Shown piece by piece: positions 1 through 9,193 of a stretch of 50,147 bases of DNA. The DNA is from Hydrogenophaga sp. (GTDB lineage Bacteria > Pseudomonadota > Gammaproteobacteria > Burkholderiales > Burkholderiaceae_C): positions 1-50,147 of the forward strand of contig JAJNQE010000089.1 in the NCBI GenBank assembly GCA_021154985.1, read 5' to 3'. The notes below the pieces were generated by a model. That model was not told the DNA's origin and did no database searches. It saw only the letters and a list, made by a program, of their open reading frames with translations. Within the stretch, counting starts at the first letter, position 1. The number at the start of each line of letters is the position of its first letter. The translations under genes were made by a program, and so were the position numbers.

Positions 1-1984
1 CTCGATCAACGTGCTCACGATGTTCGGCATGGTGCTGGTGATCGGCATCGTCGTCGACGACGCCATCGTCGTGGTGGAGAACGTCGAGCGCATCATGAGC
101 ACCGAGGGTCTGCCGCCGCTGGAGGCCACGCGCAAGGCGATGGGGCAGATCTCGGGCGCCATCGTCGGCGTGACGGTGGTGCTGATCTCGGTGTTCGTGC
201 CGCTGGCGTTCTTTGCCGGCTCGGTGGGCAACATCTACCGCCAGTTCTCCGCCGTCATGGGTGTGTCGATCGCGTTCTCGGCCTTCCTGGCGCTCTCGCT
301 CACGCCCGCGCTGTGCGCCACCTTGCTCAAGCCGGTGGAAGCCGGACACCATCACGAGAAGAAAGGCTTCTTTGGCTGGTTCAACCGCGGCTTTGCGCGC
401 ACCGCCAAGGGCTACGAAGGCGGTGTGGCCAAGCTGCTGCCACGCGCGGGTCGCACGCTGGTGATTTACCTGGCCATCGTGGCCGCCGCCGCGGTGGTCT
501 ACATGCGCCTGCCCACCTCGTTCCTGCCCGGTGAAGACCAGGGAACGATGCTGGTGAACGTGCAGCTGCCCCCCGGCGCCACCCAGGAACGCACGCTCGA
601 TGTGATCAAGCAGGTGGAAGACTTCATCCTGAAGCAGCCCGAAGTGCAGAGCATGGTCGGCGTGTTGGGCTTCAGCTTCTCTGGCCAGGGTCAGAACGCG
701 GCGCTTGCCTTCATCACGCTCAAGGACTGGACGGAGCGCACGGGCCCGAACAGCTCGGCCGAGGCGGTGGCGGGGCGTGCGTTTGGTGCGCTCTCGGGTG
801 TGCGCGATGCGTTCATCTTCCCGCTGAGCCCGCCGCCCATTCCCGAACTGGGTTCGTCGTCGGGCTTCAGCTTCCGCCTGCAAGACCGCGCCGGACTCGG
901 CCGCGAAGCGCTGCTGAGCGCACGGGGCCAGTTGCTCGGGCTGGCCTCGCAAAGCAAGGTGCTTGCCCAGGTGCGTCCCGACGGCCTGGAAGACGCGCCG
1001 CAGCTGCAGATCGACATCGACCGCGACAAGGCCAACGCGCTGGGTGTCGGCTTCGATGCAATCAACGCCGCCATCGGTACCGCGCTGGGATCGAGCTATG
1101 TGAACGACTTCCCCAACGCCGGGCGCCTGCAGCGCGTGGTGGTGCAGGCCGACGCGCCCGCCCGCATGCAGCCCGACGACCTGTTGCGCCTGAACGTGGT
1201 GAACAACAAGGCGCAAGCGGTGCCGCTGTCGGCCTTTGCCACCACCCAGTGGATCACCGGCCCGATGCAGACGGTGCGCTACAACGGTTACCCGTCCATG
1301 CGCATCAGCGGCAGTGCGGCGCCCGGTGCCAGCACCGGCGACGCCATTGCGGAGATGGAACGGCTCGCCGCGCAGTTGCCGCAAGGCATCGGCTACGAGT
1401 GGACCGGCCAGACGCGCGAGGAAAAGCTCGCCGGCTCGCAGGCCATGATCCTCTACGCCTTCGCCATCCTGGCCGTGTTCCTGTGCCTGGCCGCGCTGTA
1501 CGAGAGCTGGACGATTCCGCTGTCGGTGATTCTGGTGGTGCCGCTGGGTGTCATCGGCGTGCTGCTGGCGACCCTGTTCAGGGGGTACTCCAACGACGTG
1601 TACTTCCAGGTCGGGCTGATCACCATCATCGGTCTGTCGGCGAAGAACGCGATCCTGATCATCGAGTTCGCAAAAGACCTGCAGGCCCAGGGCAAGGGTG
1701 TGATCGAGTCTGCGCTGGCTGCCGCCCACCTGCGTTTCCGTCCCATCGTCATGACCTCGCTGGCGTTCACGCTGGGTGTGTTGCCCCTGGCCATTGCGTC
1801 GGGTGCAGGCTCGGCGAGCCAGCGCGCCATCGGCACCGGTGTGATCGGCGGCATGCTGACCGGCACGGTGCTGGCGGTGGTGTTTGTGCCGATCTTTTTT
1901 GTGGTGGTGCGCACCTTGTTCAAAGGCAGCGAAAGACAACAACGCCGTGATGCCGAGCAGGCCGCACAGCATGGAGTGCATTGA
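1..1984 (+). CDS. RND efflux pump inner-membrane subunit (AcrB/MexB-like, HAE1), 5'-truncated
   Basis: Proton-driven inner-membrane pump of a tripartite multidrug efflux system. The reading frame is already open at base 2, and the first codons match the TM4 region of AcrB, with the proton-relay Asp pair in VVDDAIVVVENVE. About 390 N-terminal codons must therefore lie upstream of the window. The rest shows the second periplasmic pore/docking half and the final TM bundle (ALYESWTIPLSVILVVPLG, GLSAKNAILIIEFAKD). The TGA at 1982 lies one base before the ATG of the outer-membrane channel gene, so the two are probably translationally coupled. The exact pump name cannot be assigned without the N-terminus and the adaptor gene. 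Confidence 0.95.
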   Translation, partial: SINVLTMFGMVLVIGIVVDDAIVVVENVERIMSTEGLPPLEATRKAMGQISGAIVGVTVVLISVFVPLAFFAGSVGNIYRQFSAVMGVSIAFSAFLALSLTPALCATLLKPVEAGHHHEKKGFFGWFNRGFARTAKGYEGGVAKLLPRAGRTLVIYLAIVAAAAVVYMRLPTSFLPGEDQGTMLVNVQLPPGATQERTLDVIKQVEDFILKQPEVQSMVGVLGFSFSGQGQNAALAFITLKDWTERTGPNSSAEAVAGRAFGALSGVRDAFIFPLSPPPIPELGSSSGFSFRLQDRAGLGREALLSARGQLLGLASQSKVLAQVRPDGLEDAPQLQIDIDRDKANALGVGFDAINAAIGTALGSSYVNDFPNAGRLQRVVVQADAPARMQPDDLLRLNVVNNKAQAVPLSAFATTQWITGPMQTVRYNGYPSMRISGSAAPGASTGDAIAEMERLAAQLPQGIGYEWTGQTREEKLAGSQAMILYAFAILAVFLCLAALYESWTIPLSVILVVPLGVIGVLLATLFRGYSNDVYFQVGLITIIGLSAKNAILIIEFAKDLQAQGKGVIESALAAAHLRFRPIVMTSLAFTLGVLPLAIASGAGSASQRAIGTGVIGGMLTGTVLAVVFVPIFFVVVRTLFKGSERQQRRDAEQAAQHGVH

Positions 1985-1985
1985 T

Positions 1986-3413
1986 ATGACCCACCTTCGC
2001 ATGGGAACCCTGAGCGTGGCGGTGCTTGCGCTGTCCGCCTGCTCGTTCACGCCCAATTACGAGCGCCCGGCAGCCCCTGTGGCTGCCACCTTCCCCGGTC
2101 AGGCCACCTCGGCGATCGCCTCGGCCGACAACATCGCTTGGCGCGAGTTCGTGGGCGATGCGCGCCTGCGCGACCTGATCGCGCTGGCGCTGGCCAACAA
2201 CCGCGACCTGCGCGTGGCCACGCTCAACATCGAGCAGGTGCGCGCGCAGTACCAGATCCGCCGGGCCGACCAGTTCCCCTCGGTGGGGCTGGCTGCCGCC
2301 GGCAACCGCCAACCCGATGGCAACGGCGGCATCGCCAGCACCTACAGCGTGGGTCTGGCCCTGAGCAGCTGGGAGATCGATTTCTTCGGTCGCCTGGGCA
2401 GCCTCAAGGAAGCGGCGCTGGCGCAATACCTCGCCAGCGAGGAAGCGCGCCACGCTGCCCAGACCAGTCTGGTGGCGGCGGTAGCCAGCAGCTGGCTGAG
2501 CCTGCAAGCCAACGACGAGCTGCTGGCCCTGACCGAGCGCACCGTGGCCACGCGCCAGGATTCGCTCAAGCTCAGCAAACTGCGCTTTGACAACGGCGCC
2601 ACGTCGGCGCTCGACCTGCGCCAGGCCGAGTCACTCGCCGCCGCGGCGCAGTCGGCGCTGGCCCAGCAGCGCAGATTGCGCGCGCTCGACCTGAACGCGC
2701 TCACACTGCTGGTGGGTCAGACGCCGCCGGCCGCGTTGCTGCCACCGCCACCCACCATGCCCGAGGTCGCCACCGCCAACGGTGCGACCGTGCCGGTGGC
2801 GCCCCAGCCTGCGACACCCATGCTGCGCGAGGTGCCGGCCGGCCTGCCCTCCGACCTGCTCACGCGCCGCGCGGACATCCGTCAGGCCGAACAACTGTTG
2901 ATCGCGGCCAACGCGAACATCGGTGCCGCGCGCGCGGCGTTCTTCCCCCGCATCTCGCTCACCGCCAGCGCAGGCACCGCCAGCAGCAGTTTGTCAGGCC
3001 TGTTCGAAAGCGGCTCGTGGGGCTTCACGCTGGCGCCGCAGGCGCTGCTGCCGATCTTTGATGCGGGGCGCAACAACGCCAACCTCGATTCGGCCAAGGC
3101 CGCGCGCGACATCGCGGTGGCGCAGTACGAAAAGGCGATCCAGACCGCGTTCCGCGAAGTGGCCGATGCCCTGGCCGGCAGCGCCACCCTGGGCGATCAG
3201 CTCGCTGCCCAGCAGGTGCAGGCCACGGCCGAGGCCGAACGTTTCCGCCTGGCCGAGCTGCGTTACCGCAATGGCGTAGCCAGTTTTCTGGATGTGCTGG
3301 ATGCGCAGCGTTCGCTGTTCACGATCCAGCAGGCGCTGGCGCAGACGCGGCTGGCGCAGCAGCAGAACCAGGTGGCTTTGTATAAAGCCCTTGGAGGCGG
3401 TTGGACAGAGTGA
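1986..3413 (+). CDS. Outer-membrane efflux lipoprotein (OprM/NodT family)
   Basis: 475-residue outer-membrane channel that completes the RND pump. The ATG at 1986 is chosen because it gives an immediate lipoprotein signal (MTHLRMGTLSVAVLALSAC) with lipobox LSAC, so Cys20 should be acylated. Two TolC-like repeats follow, with typical segments such as SWEIDFFGRLGSLKEAALA and LPSDLLTRRADIRQAEQ. It starts one base after the pump stop codon. An alternating Pro/Ala/Thr stretch (about residues 255-280) between the repeats is a little longer than usual. It is the last gene of the efflux operon and is followed by a hairpin. Confidence 0.95.
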   Translation: MTHLRMGTLSVAVLALSACSFTPNYERPAAPVAATFPGQATSAIASADNIAWREFVGDARLRDLIALALANNRDLRVATLNIEQVRAQYQIRRADQFPSVGLAAAGNRQPDGNGGIASTYSVGLALSSWEIDFFGRLGSLKEAALAQYLASEEARHAAQTSLVAAVASSWLSLQANDELLALTERTVATRQDSLKLSKLRFDNGATSALDLRQAESLAAAAQSALAQQRRLRALDLNALTLLVGQTPPAALLPPPPTMPEVATANGATVPVAPQPATPMLREVPAGLPSDLLTRRADIRQAEQLLIAANANIGAARAAFFPRISLTASAGTASSSLSGLFESGSWGFTLAPQALLPIFDAGRNNANLDSAKAARDIAVAQYEKAIQTAFREVADALAGSATLGDQLAAQQVQATAEAERFRLAELRYRNGVASFLDVLDAQRSLFTIQQALAQTRLAQQQNQVALYKALGGGWTE

Positions 3414-3420
3414 GGGACTG

Positions 3421-3454
3421 GTTCGGGCTGGGCTTCGAAAGGCCCAGCCCGAAC
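3421..3454. terminator. Intergenic stem-loop between convergent genes
   Basis: Perfect 13-bp arms (3421-3433 and 3442-3454) with an 8-nt loop lie in the 52-bp gap between the stop codons of the efflux channel gene and the LOG gene. There is no strong T-tract on either side. The position suggests a shared bidirectional transcription end. Confidence 0.6.
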
Positions 3455-3465
3455 GGTTTGCACGC

Positions 3466-4335
3466 TCAGGTCTTGAGGTCGTAAAACTTGACGATCGCGT
3501 CCCAAGCGACCTTGGGATCGTCCACGTACTGGAACAAGTTCAGGTCCTCGGGCGAGATCGCGCCTTCTTCCACCAGCACATCGAGGTTGATCAGGCGCTT
3601 CCAGTAGTCGGAGCCGAACAGCAGGATCGGCACCGGCTTGGCCTTCTTGCACTGCACCAGCGTGATCACTTCGAACAGCTCGTCGAGCGTGCCGAAGCCG
3701 CCCGGGAAGGCCAGCAGGGCCTTGGCGCGCATCATGAAATGCATCTTGCGCAGCGCGAAGTAGTGGAACTTGAAACTCAGCTCGGGTGACACATAGGGGT
3801 TGGCCGCCTGCTCGTGCGGGAGCGCTATGTTCAGGCCCACGTTGAGCGCGCCTTCGTCGTGCGCGCCCCTGTTGGCGGCTTCCATGATGCCGGGGCCGCC
3901 ACCGGTGCAGATGTAGAGCTGGTCGGCTTTCGGGCACTTCGCGCTGTAGCGCGCCACGGTGCGGGCAAACGCGCGGGCGTGGTCGTAGTAGGGCGCATTG
4001 CGCACCATGGCTGTTGCGCGCGCGATGTCGGCGGCCACGCCGCTGCGCTCGGCGCGAGCCAGCATTTCTTGCGCCTCGCTCATTTCGCGAAAACGCGCGC
4101 TGCCGAACACCACCACGGTGTTCTCGATGCCGGCGTCGCGCTGCGCCAGATCGGGCTTGAGCATTTCCAGCTGAAAGCGGATGCCGCGTGTTTCGCGGCG
4201 CAGCAGGAATTCGGGGTCGGCAAACGCGAGGCGGTACGCGTCGGCGTGCAGGGGGTTGCCTTCGTTGGCGTGGGTTTGCAGCTCGGCCCAGGCATCGGCC
4301 AGGCGCCGTTCGTTGAGGTTTTGTTTGGTTTCCAT
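3466..4335 (-). CDS. LOG-family protein (TIGR00730/lysine-decarboxylase-like Rossmann protein)
   Basis: 289-residue member of the LOG family, whose characterised members release cytokinin bases from riboside 5'-monophosphates or hydrolyse nucleotide N-glycosidic bonds. Visible family motifs are FGSAR (78-82), GGGPGIMEAANRGA (145-158) and the nucleotide-binding PGGFGTLDE (211-219). The roughly 60-residue N-terminal extension places it with the longer bacterial LOG proteins. It is monocistronic and convergent with the efflux operon. The substrate cannot be read from sequence; older databases call such proteins lysine decarboxylases, which is unlikely. Confidence 0.85.
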   Translation of the reverse strand: METKQNLNERRLADAWAELQTHANEGNPLHADAYRLAFADPEFLLRRETRGIRFQLEMLKPDLAQRDAGIENTVVVFGSARFREMSEAQEMLARAERSGVAADIARATAMVRNAPYYDHARAFARTVARYSAKCPKADQLYICTGGGPGIMEAANRGAHDEGALNVGLNIALPHEQAANPYVSPELSFKFHYFALRKMHFMMRAKALLAFPGGFGTLDELFEVITLVQCKKAKPVPILLFGSDYWKRLINLDVLVEEGAISPEDLNLFQYVDDPKVAWDAIVKFYDLKT

Positions 4336-4375
4336 GAGAGGCTCCTTGAATCGTCAGTGTGACCGGCTTGTGTGA

Positions 4376-5254
4376 CTACAGCCCGAGTGCCAGGGCCAGT
4401 GGCACGAACAGGATCGCCAGCGCATTGCCCAGCATGATCATGGCGCCCACCTTGTCGGGCTTCTGGTGGTAGCGCTCGGCGAGCATGAACTGCATCACGG
4501 CGGGGGGCAGGGCGGCAAACAACAGCAGCTGGCCGCGCGCCGCGCCTTCCAGGCCGAGCGCCCAGGCCAGCGGGATGCCCACAGCCAAGCCGATCAGGGG
4601 CCGCGCCACCGCGCCCAGCAAACCCAGCGCCAGCCCGGAGCGGGTCAGCGCGGTGAGCCGAACACCCAGGGCGAACAGCATCATGGGCAGCAGCGCGTCG
4701 CCCAGCAGCTTCAGGCCGGAGAGCACCACCTCGGGTGGGCGCACCTCGGTGAGCGCGCTGATGAATCCCAGTCCGGTGCCGATCATGAGCGGGCTGGTCA
4801 GCAGATCGCGCGTGCGGGCGAGGCGGCTGGTGATGCGCGCGCCCAGCGAATAGTGCAGCAGGTTGCTGACCGAAAACAGCGCCACCGCTGCGCCGAAGTT
4901 GGCCGGGCCGAACGCCAGCAGGGCCAGCGGCAGGCCCATGTTGCCGCAGTTGTTGAACATCACCACCGGCACCAGCGTGCGTGGTTGAGCACCGAAGGCC
5001 CTGGCCAGCGGCCAGGCCAGCAGGCCGCTGAGCAGAATGAGCACCGTGCCGCCGATCAGCAGGGCGGTGTGGTCGGCCATGCGGAAGTCGCGCGAGGCGA
5101 GCGCCGAATACACCAGCAGCGGCGCCAGCACATCGAGCGCGATGCGGTTGAACGTCGACATGTCGGGCATGCCCCGGCGCGCGTAGCCGTAGCCAATGGC
5201 CACGATCAGGAAGACCGGGATGATGACGTCGGAGATGCGGGCGATCAGGTCCAT
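4376..5254 (-). CDS. AEC-family (auxin efflux carrier-like) transporter
   Basis: 292-residue integral membrane protein of the auxin efflux carrier family, which in bacteria exports or takes up small carboxylates such as malate or malonate. About ten hydrophobic segments arranged in two halves are visible. They include the conserved FNNCGNMGLPLALLAFG in the first half and the family C-terminal pattern AALPPAVMQFMLAERY. The ATG at 5254 (MDLIARISDV) is preferred over an in-frame TTG at 5275, because the family starts just before TM1. The substrate is unknown. A terminator hairpin serving the upstream efp gene lies directly before it, so it is probably transcribed separately. Confidence 0.85.
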   Translation of the reverse strand: MDLIARISDVIIPVFLIVAIGYGYARRGMPDMSTFNRIALDVLAPLLVYSALASRDFRMADHTALLIGGTVLILLSGLLAWPLARAFGAQPRTLVPVVMFNNCGNMGLPLALLAFGPANFGAAVALFSVSNLLHYSLGARITSRLARTRDLLTSPLMIGTGLGFISALTEVRPPEVVLSGLKLLGDALLPMMLFALGVRLTALTRSGLALGLLGAVARPLIGLAVGIPLAWALGLEGAARGQLLLFAALPPAVMQFMLAERYHQKPDKVGAMIMLGNALAILFVPLALALGL

Positions 5255-5279
5255 GGCGGGGCGGGGTGAATACAAACGA

Positions 5280-5303
5280 AAGAGGCTCCCGCAGGAGCCT
5301 CTT
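5280..5303 (-). terminator. Rho-independent terminator of efp
   Basis: Perfect 10-bp arms (5280-5289 and 5294-5303) with loop CGCA, followed on the minus strand by a T-rich run (TTCGTTTGTATT). It lies 22 bases beyond the efp stop codon. Confidence 0.8.
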
Positions 5304-5325
5304 GAATCAGACGATCAACGTGTGA

Positions 5326-5880
5326 TCAGACCCGTTTGCGGTATTCGCCGGTGCGGGTGTCGATCTCGATCTTGTCGTCTTGCGCCACGAACAAGGGCAC
5401 GGCGACTTCGAAGCCGGTGGCGATCTTGGCGGGCTTGAGCACCTTGCCGGACGTGTCGCCCTTCACGGCGGGTTCGGTCCAGGTGATCACGCGCTCGACG
5501 CTGGTGGGCAGTTCCACCGAGATGGCCTTGCCGTCGTAGAACACCACTTCAACGGTCATGCCGTCTTCGAGGTAGTTCAGCGCGTCGCCCATGTTCTCGG
5601 CTTCCACCTCGTACTGGTTGTAGTCGGCGTCCATGCACACGTACATCGGGTCGGCGAAGTAGGAGTAGGTGCACTCCTTCTTGTCGAGGATGATCTGGTC
5701 CATCTTGTCGTCGGCCTTGCAGACGACTTCGGTGGCCATGTTGTTGAGCAGTGCCTTGAGTTTCAGGCGCACGGTGGCCGCGCCACGGCCGCCACGGCTG
5801 TATTCGGTTTTCAGGACGATCATCGGGTCCTTGCCGTGCATGATGACGTTGCCGGCGCGGAGTTCTTGAGCGATTTTCAT
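5326..5880 (-). CDS. efp: Translation elongation factor P
   Basis: 184-residue EF-P, which binds ribosomes stalled on polyproline and promotes peptide bond formation. All three domains are present: the KOW-like N-domain (MKIAQELRAGNVI) and two OB domains ending in the family motif DTRTGEYRKRV. The modification loop reads SRGGRGAATV, with Arg at position 32. Arginine (not lysine) at this site is the hallmark of the EarP-dependent rhamnosylated branch. The earP gene follows upstream on the same strand, which fits. The normal family length and clean ATG leave little doubt. Confidence 0.97.
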   Translation of the reverse strand: MKIAQELRAGNVIMHGKDPMIVLKTEYSRGGRGAATVRLKLKALLNNMATEVVCKADDKMDQIILDKKECTYSYFADPMYVCMDADYNQYEVEAENMGDALNYLEDGMTVEVVFYDGKAISVELPTSVERVITWTEPAVKGDTSGKVLKPAKIATGFEVAVPLFVAQDDKIEIDTRTGEYRKRV

Positions 5881-6031
5881 AAGGGTTCCAACGGTTGGGC
5901 CGCGTGTTCCCGGCGTGGGCTGGACACCCGGGAACTGAGCTGATGGCTGCGATCTGTGCGGCGAGGCAGACGGCTGGCGGAAGCGGTGACCGGCATGTTG
6001 CCCGGGCCGGATTTCTGCAAAGCCTCGAATT

Positions 6032-7093
6032 TTATCGCTTTTCCAGTACGAAGCTGCTCAGCTGGCTGGCCAGGTCGGGCTGGGCCAGCAGGCGCTGGTG
6101 CCCCGCCTGTACGCAGTCGCGCCACTCGGTCAGCGCGGCGGCGTCGGGCCACACCGGGCCGGTGTGGCCGATGCCGTTCCACGCGAGGTGCATGGCGCGC
6201 AGCGTGGGCGGTGCCTGCAGCCAGTCGAGGAATGCGTGGAGCTTGGCGTGGTGGGCGTCGTCGTGCTGCGGGTAGATCTGCCACACGAAGGGCTGACCGG
6301 CCCAGAGCGCGCGCACCAGCGAGTCTTCGCCGCGCACGAAATTGAGCTGGCAGGCCCAGAGCAGGTGGTCGAATCCGGGTTGCGTCAGCGGGGGCAGGGC
6401 GTGCAGTTCGCCAGCCGGCGCCGTTTGCGCCGCGCGCCACGCCCGCCCGGGCGTGACCAGCCACCGCCAAGATGCTTGCTCCGCCTGATGGAGCACTTCG
6501 GGCAGGGCAGGGGGCTCGTAGCAAAACAGGCTGGCCCGGGGTGTCGAGGTGGGCAGACCCAAGCCTTGCAGCCAGGCGGTGGCGTCAAACGCTGCCTGGC
6601 GCTGCATGAGGTCGGGCTCGCGCAGCAGGCCTCCGGTGCGTTCGGTGAAGCCGGGGTAGAAGAACCACTTGGTGAGGCCCTTGAGTGGCCCGCTCATCAC
6701 CGGGGAGGGCAGGCGGTGCGAGCGCTCCACATACGGTTCGGCGCTGAGGTATTCGAGGTTGATCCACACCGGCGCGGCATGCCCTTGCGCCACGCGGTCG
6801 GCCAGGTCGTTGATGCATTCGGGTGGTGGTTCGCAGCCAAAGGCCTCGATCCACACGTCGGCTGGTGGCCGCCCGGCCAGCGTGCCGGCCGGCAGCGGCG
6901 TGGTCCAGTGCAGCACCTCGATGCCGCGCACCTGGCCCTCAAGCGCGCCGGGCGCCATCCAGCCCAGCGCCTGCGGATCGTCGAGCCACAGACGCACCTG
7001 CTCGCCGCGCTGCGCGAGATCGGCCGAGAGCCGCCAGCACACGCCCACGTCGCCGAAGTTGTCGATCACCCTGCAAAAAATGTCCCAACGCAT
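6032..7093 (-). CDS. earP: EF-P arginine rhamnosyltransferase EarP
   Basis: 353-residue inverting glycosyltransferase that transfers rhamnose from dTDP-L-rhamnose to Arg32 of EF-P in the cytosol. The N-terminus MRWDIFCRVIDNFGDVGVCW contains the D-N-F-G-D catalytic segment (Asp11 and Asp15 here). The C-terminal half has the nucleotide-sugar binding region (RGEDSLVRALWAGQPFVWQI). The start at 7093 is chosen because the family begins with W-D-I-F; an ATG at 7102 and an upstream in-frame start at 7132 are possible. No strong Shine-Dalgarno sequence is visible. It is divergent from uvrC, 50 bp away, and lies just upstream of its target gene efp. Confidence 0.93.
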   Translation of the reverse strand: MRWDIFCRVIDNFGDVGVCWRLSADLAQRGEQVRLWLDDPQALGWMAPGALEGQVRGIEVLHWTTPLPAGTLAGRPPADVWIEAFGCEPPPECINDLADRVAQGHAAPVWINLEYLSAEPYVERSHRLPSPVMSGPLKGLTKWFFYPGFTERTGGLLREPDLMQRQAAFDATAWLQGLGLPTSTPRASLFCYEPPALPEVLHQAEQASWRWLVTPGRAWRAAQTAPAGELHALPPLTQPGFDHLLWACQLNFVRGEDSLVRALWAGQPFVWQIYPQHDDAHHAKLHAFLDWLQAPPTLRAMHLAWNGIGHTGPVWPDAAALTEWRDCVQAGHQRLLAQPDLASQLSSFVLEKR

Positions 7094-7143
7094 GGCCGCC
7101 ATTGTCGCGGCAAGGCTTTTCAGGCCGCGCACAATACGCGCCC

Positions 7144-9186
7144 ATGTCAGACACCCATTCAGAACAACTGCTCAGCGAAGTGGCGGCATTGCCCGGGCTG
7201 CCCGGTGTGTACCGCTATTTCGACGCCCAGGGTCAGTTGCTCTATGTGGGCAAGGCGCGCAACCTCAAGAAGCGCGTGTCGAGCTATTTCCAGAAGAGCC
7301 ACGACGGCACGCGCATCGGGCACATGATCAGCAGAATCGTGCGCATGGAGACCACGGTGGTGCGCTCCGAGGCCGAGGCGCTGCTGCTGGAGAACAACCT
7401 CATCAAGACGTTGAACCCCAAGTTCAACATCCTGTTTCGCGACGACAAGAGCTACCCCTACCTCAAGATCACCGGCACGCGCGAGACCTTCCGCACATCG
7501 GCCAAGATGCCGGTGCCTTCGCTGGCGTTCCCGCGCATGGCTTACTACCGTGGCGTGGTGGACCGGCGCCACAGCTACTACGGCCCATACCCCAGCGCCT
7601 GGGCGGTGAAAGAGTCCATCACGCTGCTGCAAAAGGTGTTTCGCCTGCGCACCTGCGAAGACACCGTATTCGCCAACCGCACGCGGCCCTGTCTGCTGTA
7701 CCAGATCAAGCGCTGCAGCGGGCCCTGCGTGGACCTGGTGGACAGCGAAGACTATGCGCGCGATGTGCAGGACGCCGAGCGTTTTCTGCGCGGCGAGACA
7801 CAGGCCGTGCTCGACGCGCTGGAGCAACGCATGCTGGGGCACGCGGAAAAGCTGGAGTTCGAGCAGGCGGCCGAGCTGCGCAACCAGATGACCGCGCTCT
7901 CTCGCGTGCTGCACCAGCAGACCATGGACAACCTGTCCGACAAGGACGTGGATGTGTTGGCCGTGAAGGTGCACGGCGGGCGCGCCTGCGTGAACCTGGC
8001 CATGGTGCGCGGCGGACGGCACCTGGGCGATCGTCCGTATTTTCCCGCGCACGTGGACGACGCCACCGCGATCGACAACGCGCTTTCCGACGAGGGCCCG
8101 GCGCCCGGCATGGACCCGGCCGAGCGCGTGGCCGTGCAGGTGCTTGAGGCCTTCATTGCCCAGCACTACCTGGGCATTGCCATGCCCCAGATTCTGGTGA
8201 CCAGCCATGCGGTGGGGCGGCCATTGCTGGACGCGCTCTCCGAGCAGACGGGCAACAAGGTGAACGCGGTGCACAACCCGCGCGAGCACCGCCGCATCTG
8301 GCTGGAGATGGCGCAGAAAAACGCCGACATCGCGTTGGCCCGCCTGCTGGCCGAAGAGGGCAGTCAGCAAGCCCGTACCCGCGCGCTGGCCGATGCATTG
8401 CAGCTGCCCGACGACCAGCTGGAGGCTCTGCGCATCGAGTGCTTCGACATCTCGCACACGGCCGGTGAATCCACCCAGGCCTCATGCGTGGTGTTCGAGG
8501 GCCACAAGATGCAGAACAGCCAGTACCGCCGCTACAAGATCGAGGGCATCACCGGGGGCGACGACTACGCGGCCATGAAGCAGGTGCTGCTGCGGCGCTA
8601 CGGCAAGATCGCCGAGGCCATGCGATCAGAGGACACCCAGGCGCCGAACCTCGCAGTTTCTGAATCTGCCCAGGCTCTCAACGGTGAGGCGCTGGAGCCC
8701 GTGGCAGAGCCCACCGCCGAGTCGATCACCGGCCCGCGCATGCCGGACCTGGTGCTCATCGACGGTGGCAAGGGCCAGGTGAGCGTGGCGCGCGAGGTGT
8801 TCCAGCAACTGGGCCTGGACCTCTCGATCATCGTGGGTGTGGAAAAGGGCGAAGGGCGCAAGGTCGGCCTGGAAGAACTGGTGTTTGCCGATGGCCGGGA
8901 GAAGGTCTACCTGGGCCACGACTCTGCGGCGCTGATGCTGGTGGCCCAGATCCGGGACGAGGCCCACCGCTTTGCCATCACCGGCATGCGCGCCCAGCGG
9001 GCCAAGGTGCGCACCGGGGGCAGCAAGCTCGAGGACATTCCCGGCGTGGGTCCGAAGAAGCGGGCGCGCCTGCTGCAGCGGTTTGGGGGAGTGCGCGGCG
9101 TGGCTTCAGCCAGTGTCGACGACCTCTGCACCGTGGAAGGCATCTCGGCCGAGCTGGCCGACGCGATTTACCGAGCGCTGCATTGA
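7144..9186 (+). CDS. uvrC: Excinuclease ABC subunit C
   Basis: 680-residue nuclease that makes both incisions in UvrABC nucleotide excision repair. Domains in order: GIY-YIG nuclease (GVYRYFDAQGQLLYVGKARN, about 20-40), Cys-rich region, UVR motif that binds UvrB (around EKLEFEQAAELRNQM, about 240-255), RNase H-like second nuclease (ECFDISHTAGEST and LVLIDGGKGQV), and C-terminal helix-hairpin-helix repeats (LEDIPGVGPKKRARLLQRFG). It is longer than the roughly 610 residues of E. coli UvrC, partly because of an acidic Ala/Glu/Pro-rich insert at about 494-531 inside the RNase H-like half. The start ATG 7144 gives the usual short leader before the GIY-YIG domain. Confidence 0.97.
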   Translation: MSDTHSEQLLSEVAALPGLPGVYRYFDAQGQLLYVGKARNLKKRVSSYFQKSHDGTRIGHMISRIVRMETTVVRSEAEALLLENNLIKTLNPKFNILFRDDKSYPYLKITGTRETFRTSAKMPVPSLAFPRMAYYRGVVDRRHSYYGPYPSAWAVKESITLLQKVFRLRTCEDTVFANRTRPCLLYQIKRCSGPCVDLVDSEDYARDVQDAERFLRGETQAVLDALEQRMLGHAEKLEFEQAAELRNQMTALSRVLHQQTMDNLSDKDVDVLAVKVHGGRACVNLAMVRGGRHLGDRPYFPAHVDDATAIDNALSDEGPAPGMDPAERVAVQVLEAFIAQHYLGIAMPQILVTSHAVGRPLLDALSEQTGNKVNAVHNPREHRRIWLEMAQKNADIALARLLAEEGSQQARTRALADALQLPDDQLEALRIECFDISHTAGESTQASCVVFEGHKMQNSQYRRYKIEGITGGDDYAAMKQVLLRRYGKIAEAMRSEDTQAPNLAVSESAQALNGEALEPVAEPTAESITGPRMPDLVLIDGGKGQVSVAREVFQQLGLDLSIIVGVEKGEGRKVGLEELVFADGREKVYLGHDSAALMLVAQIRDEAHRFAITGMRAQRAKVRTGGSKLEDIPGVGPKKRARLLQRFGGVRGVASASVDDLCTVEGISAELADAIYRALH

Positions 9187-9193
9187 GCGGGGT

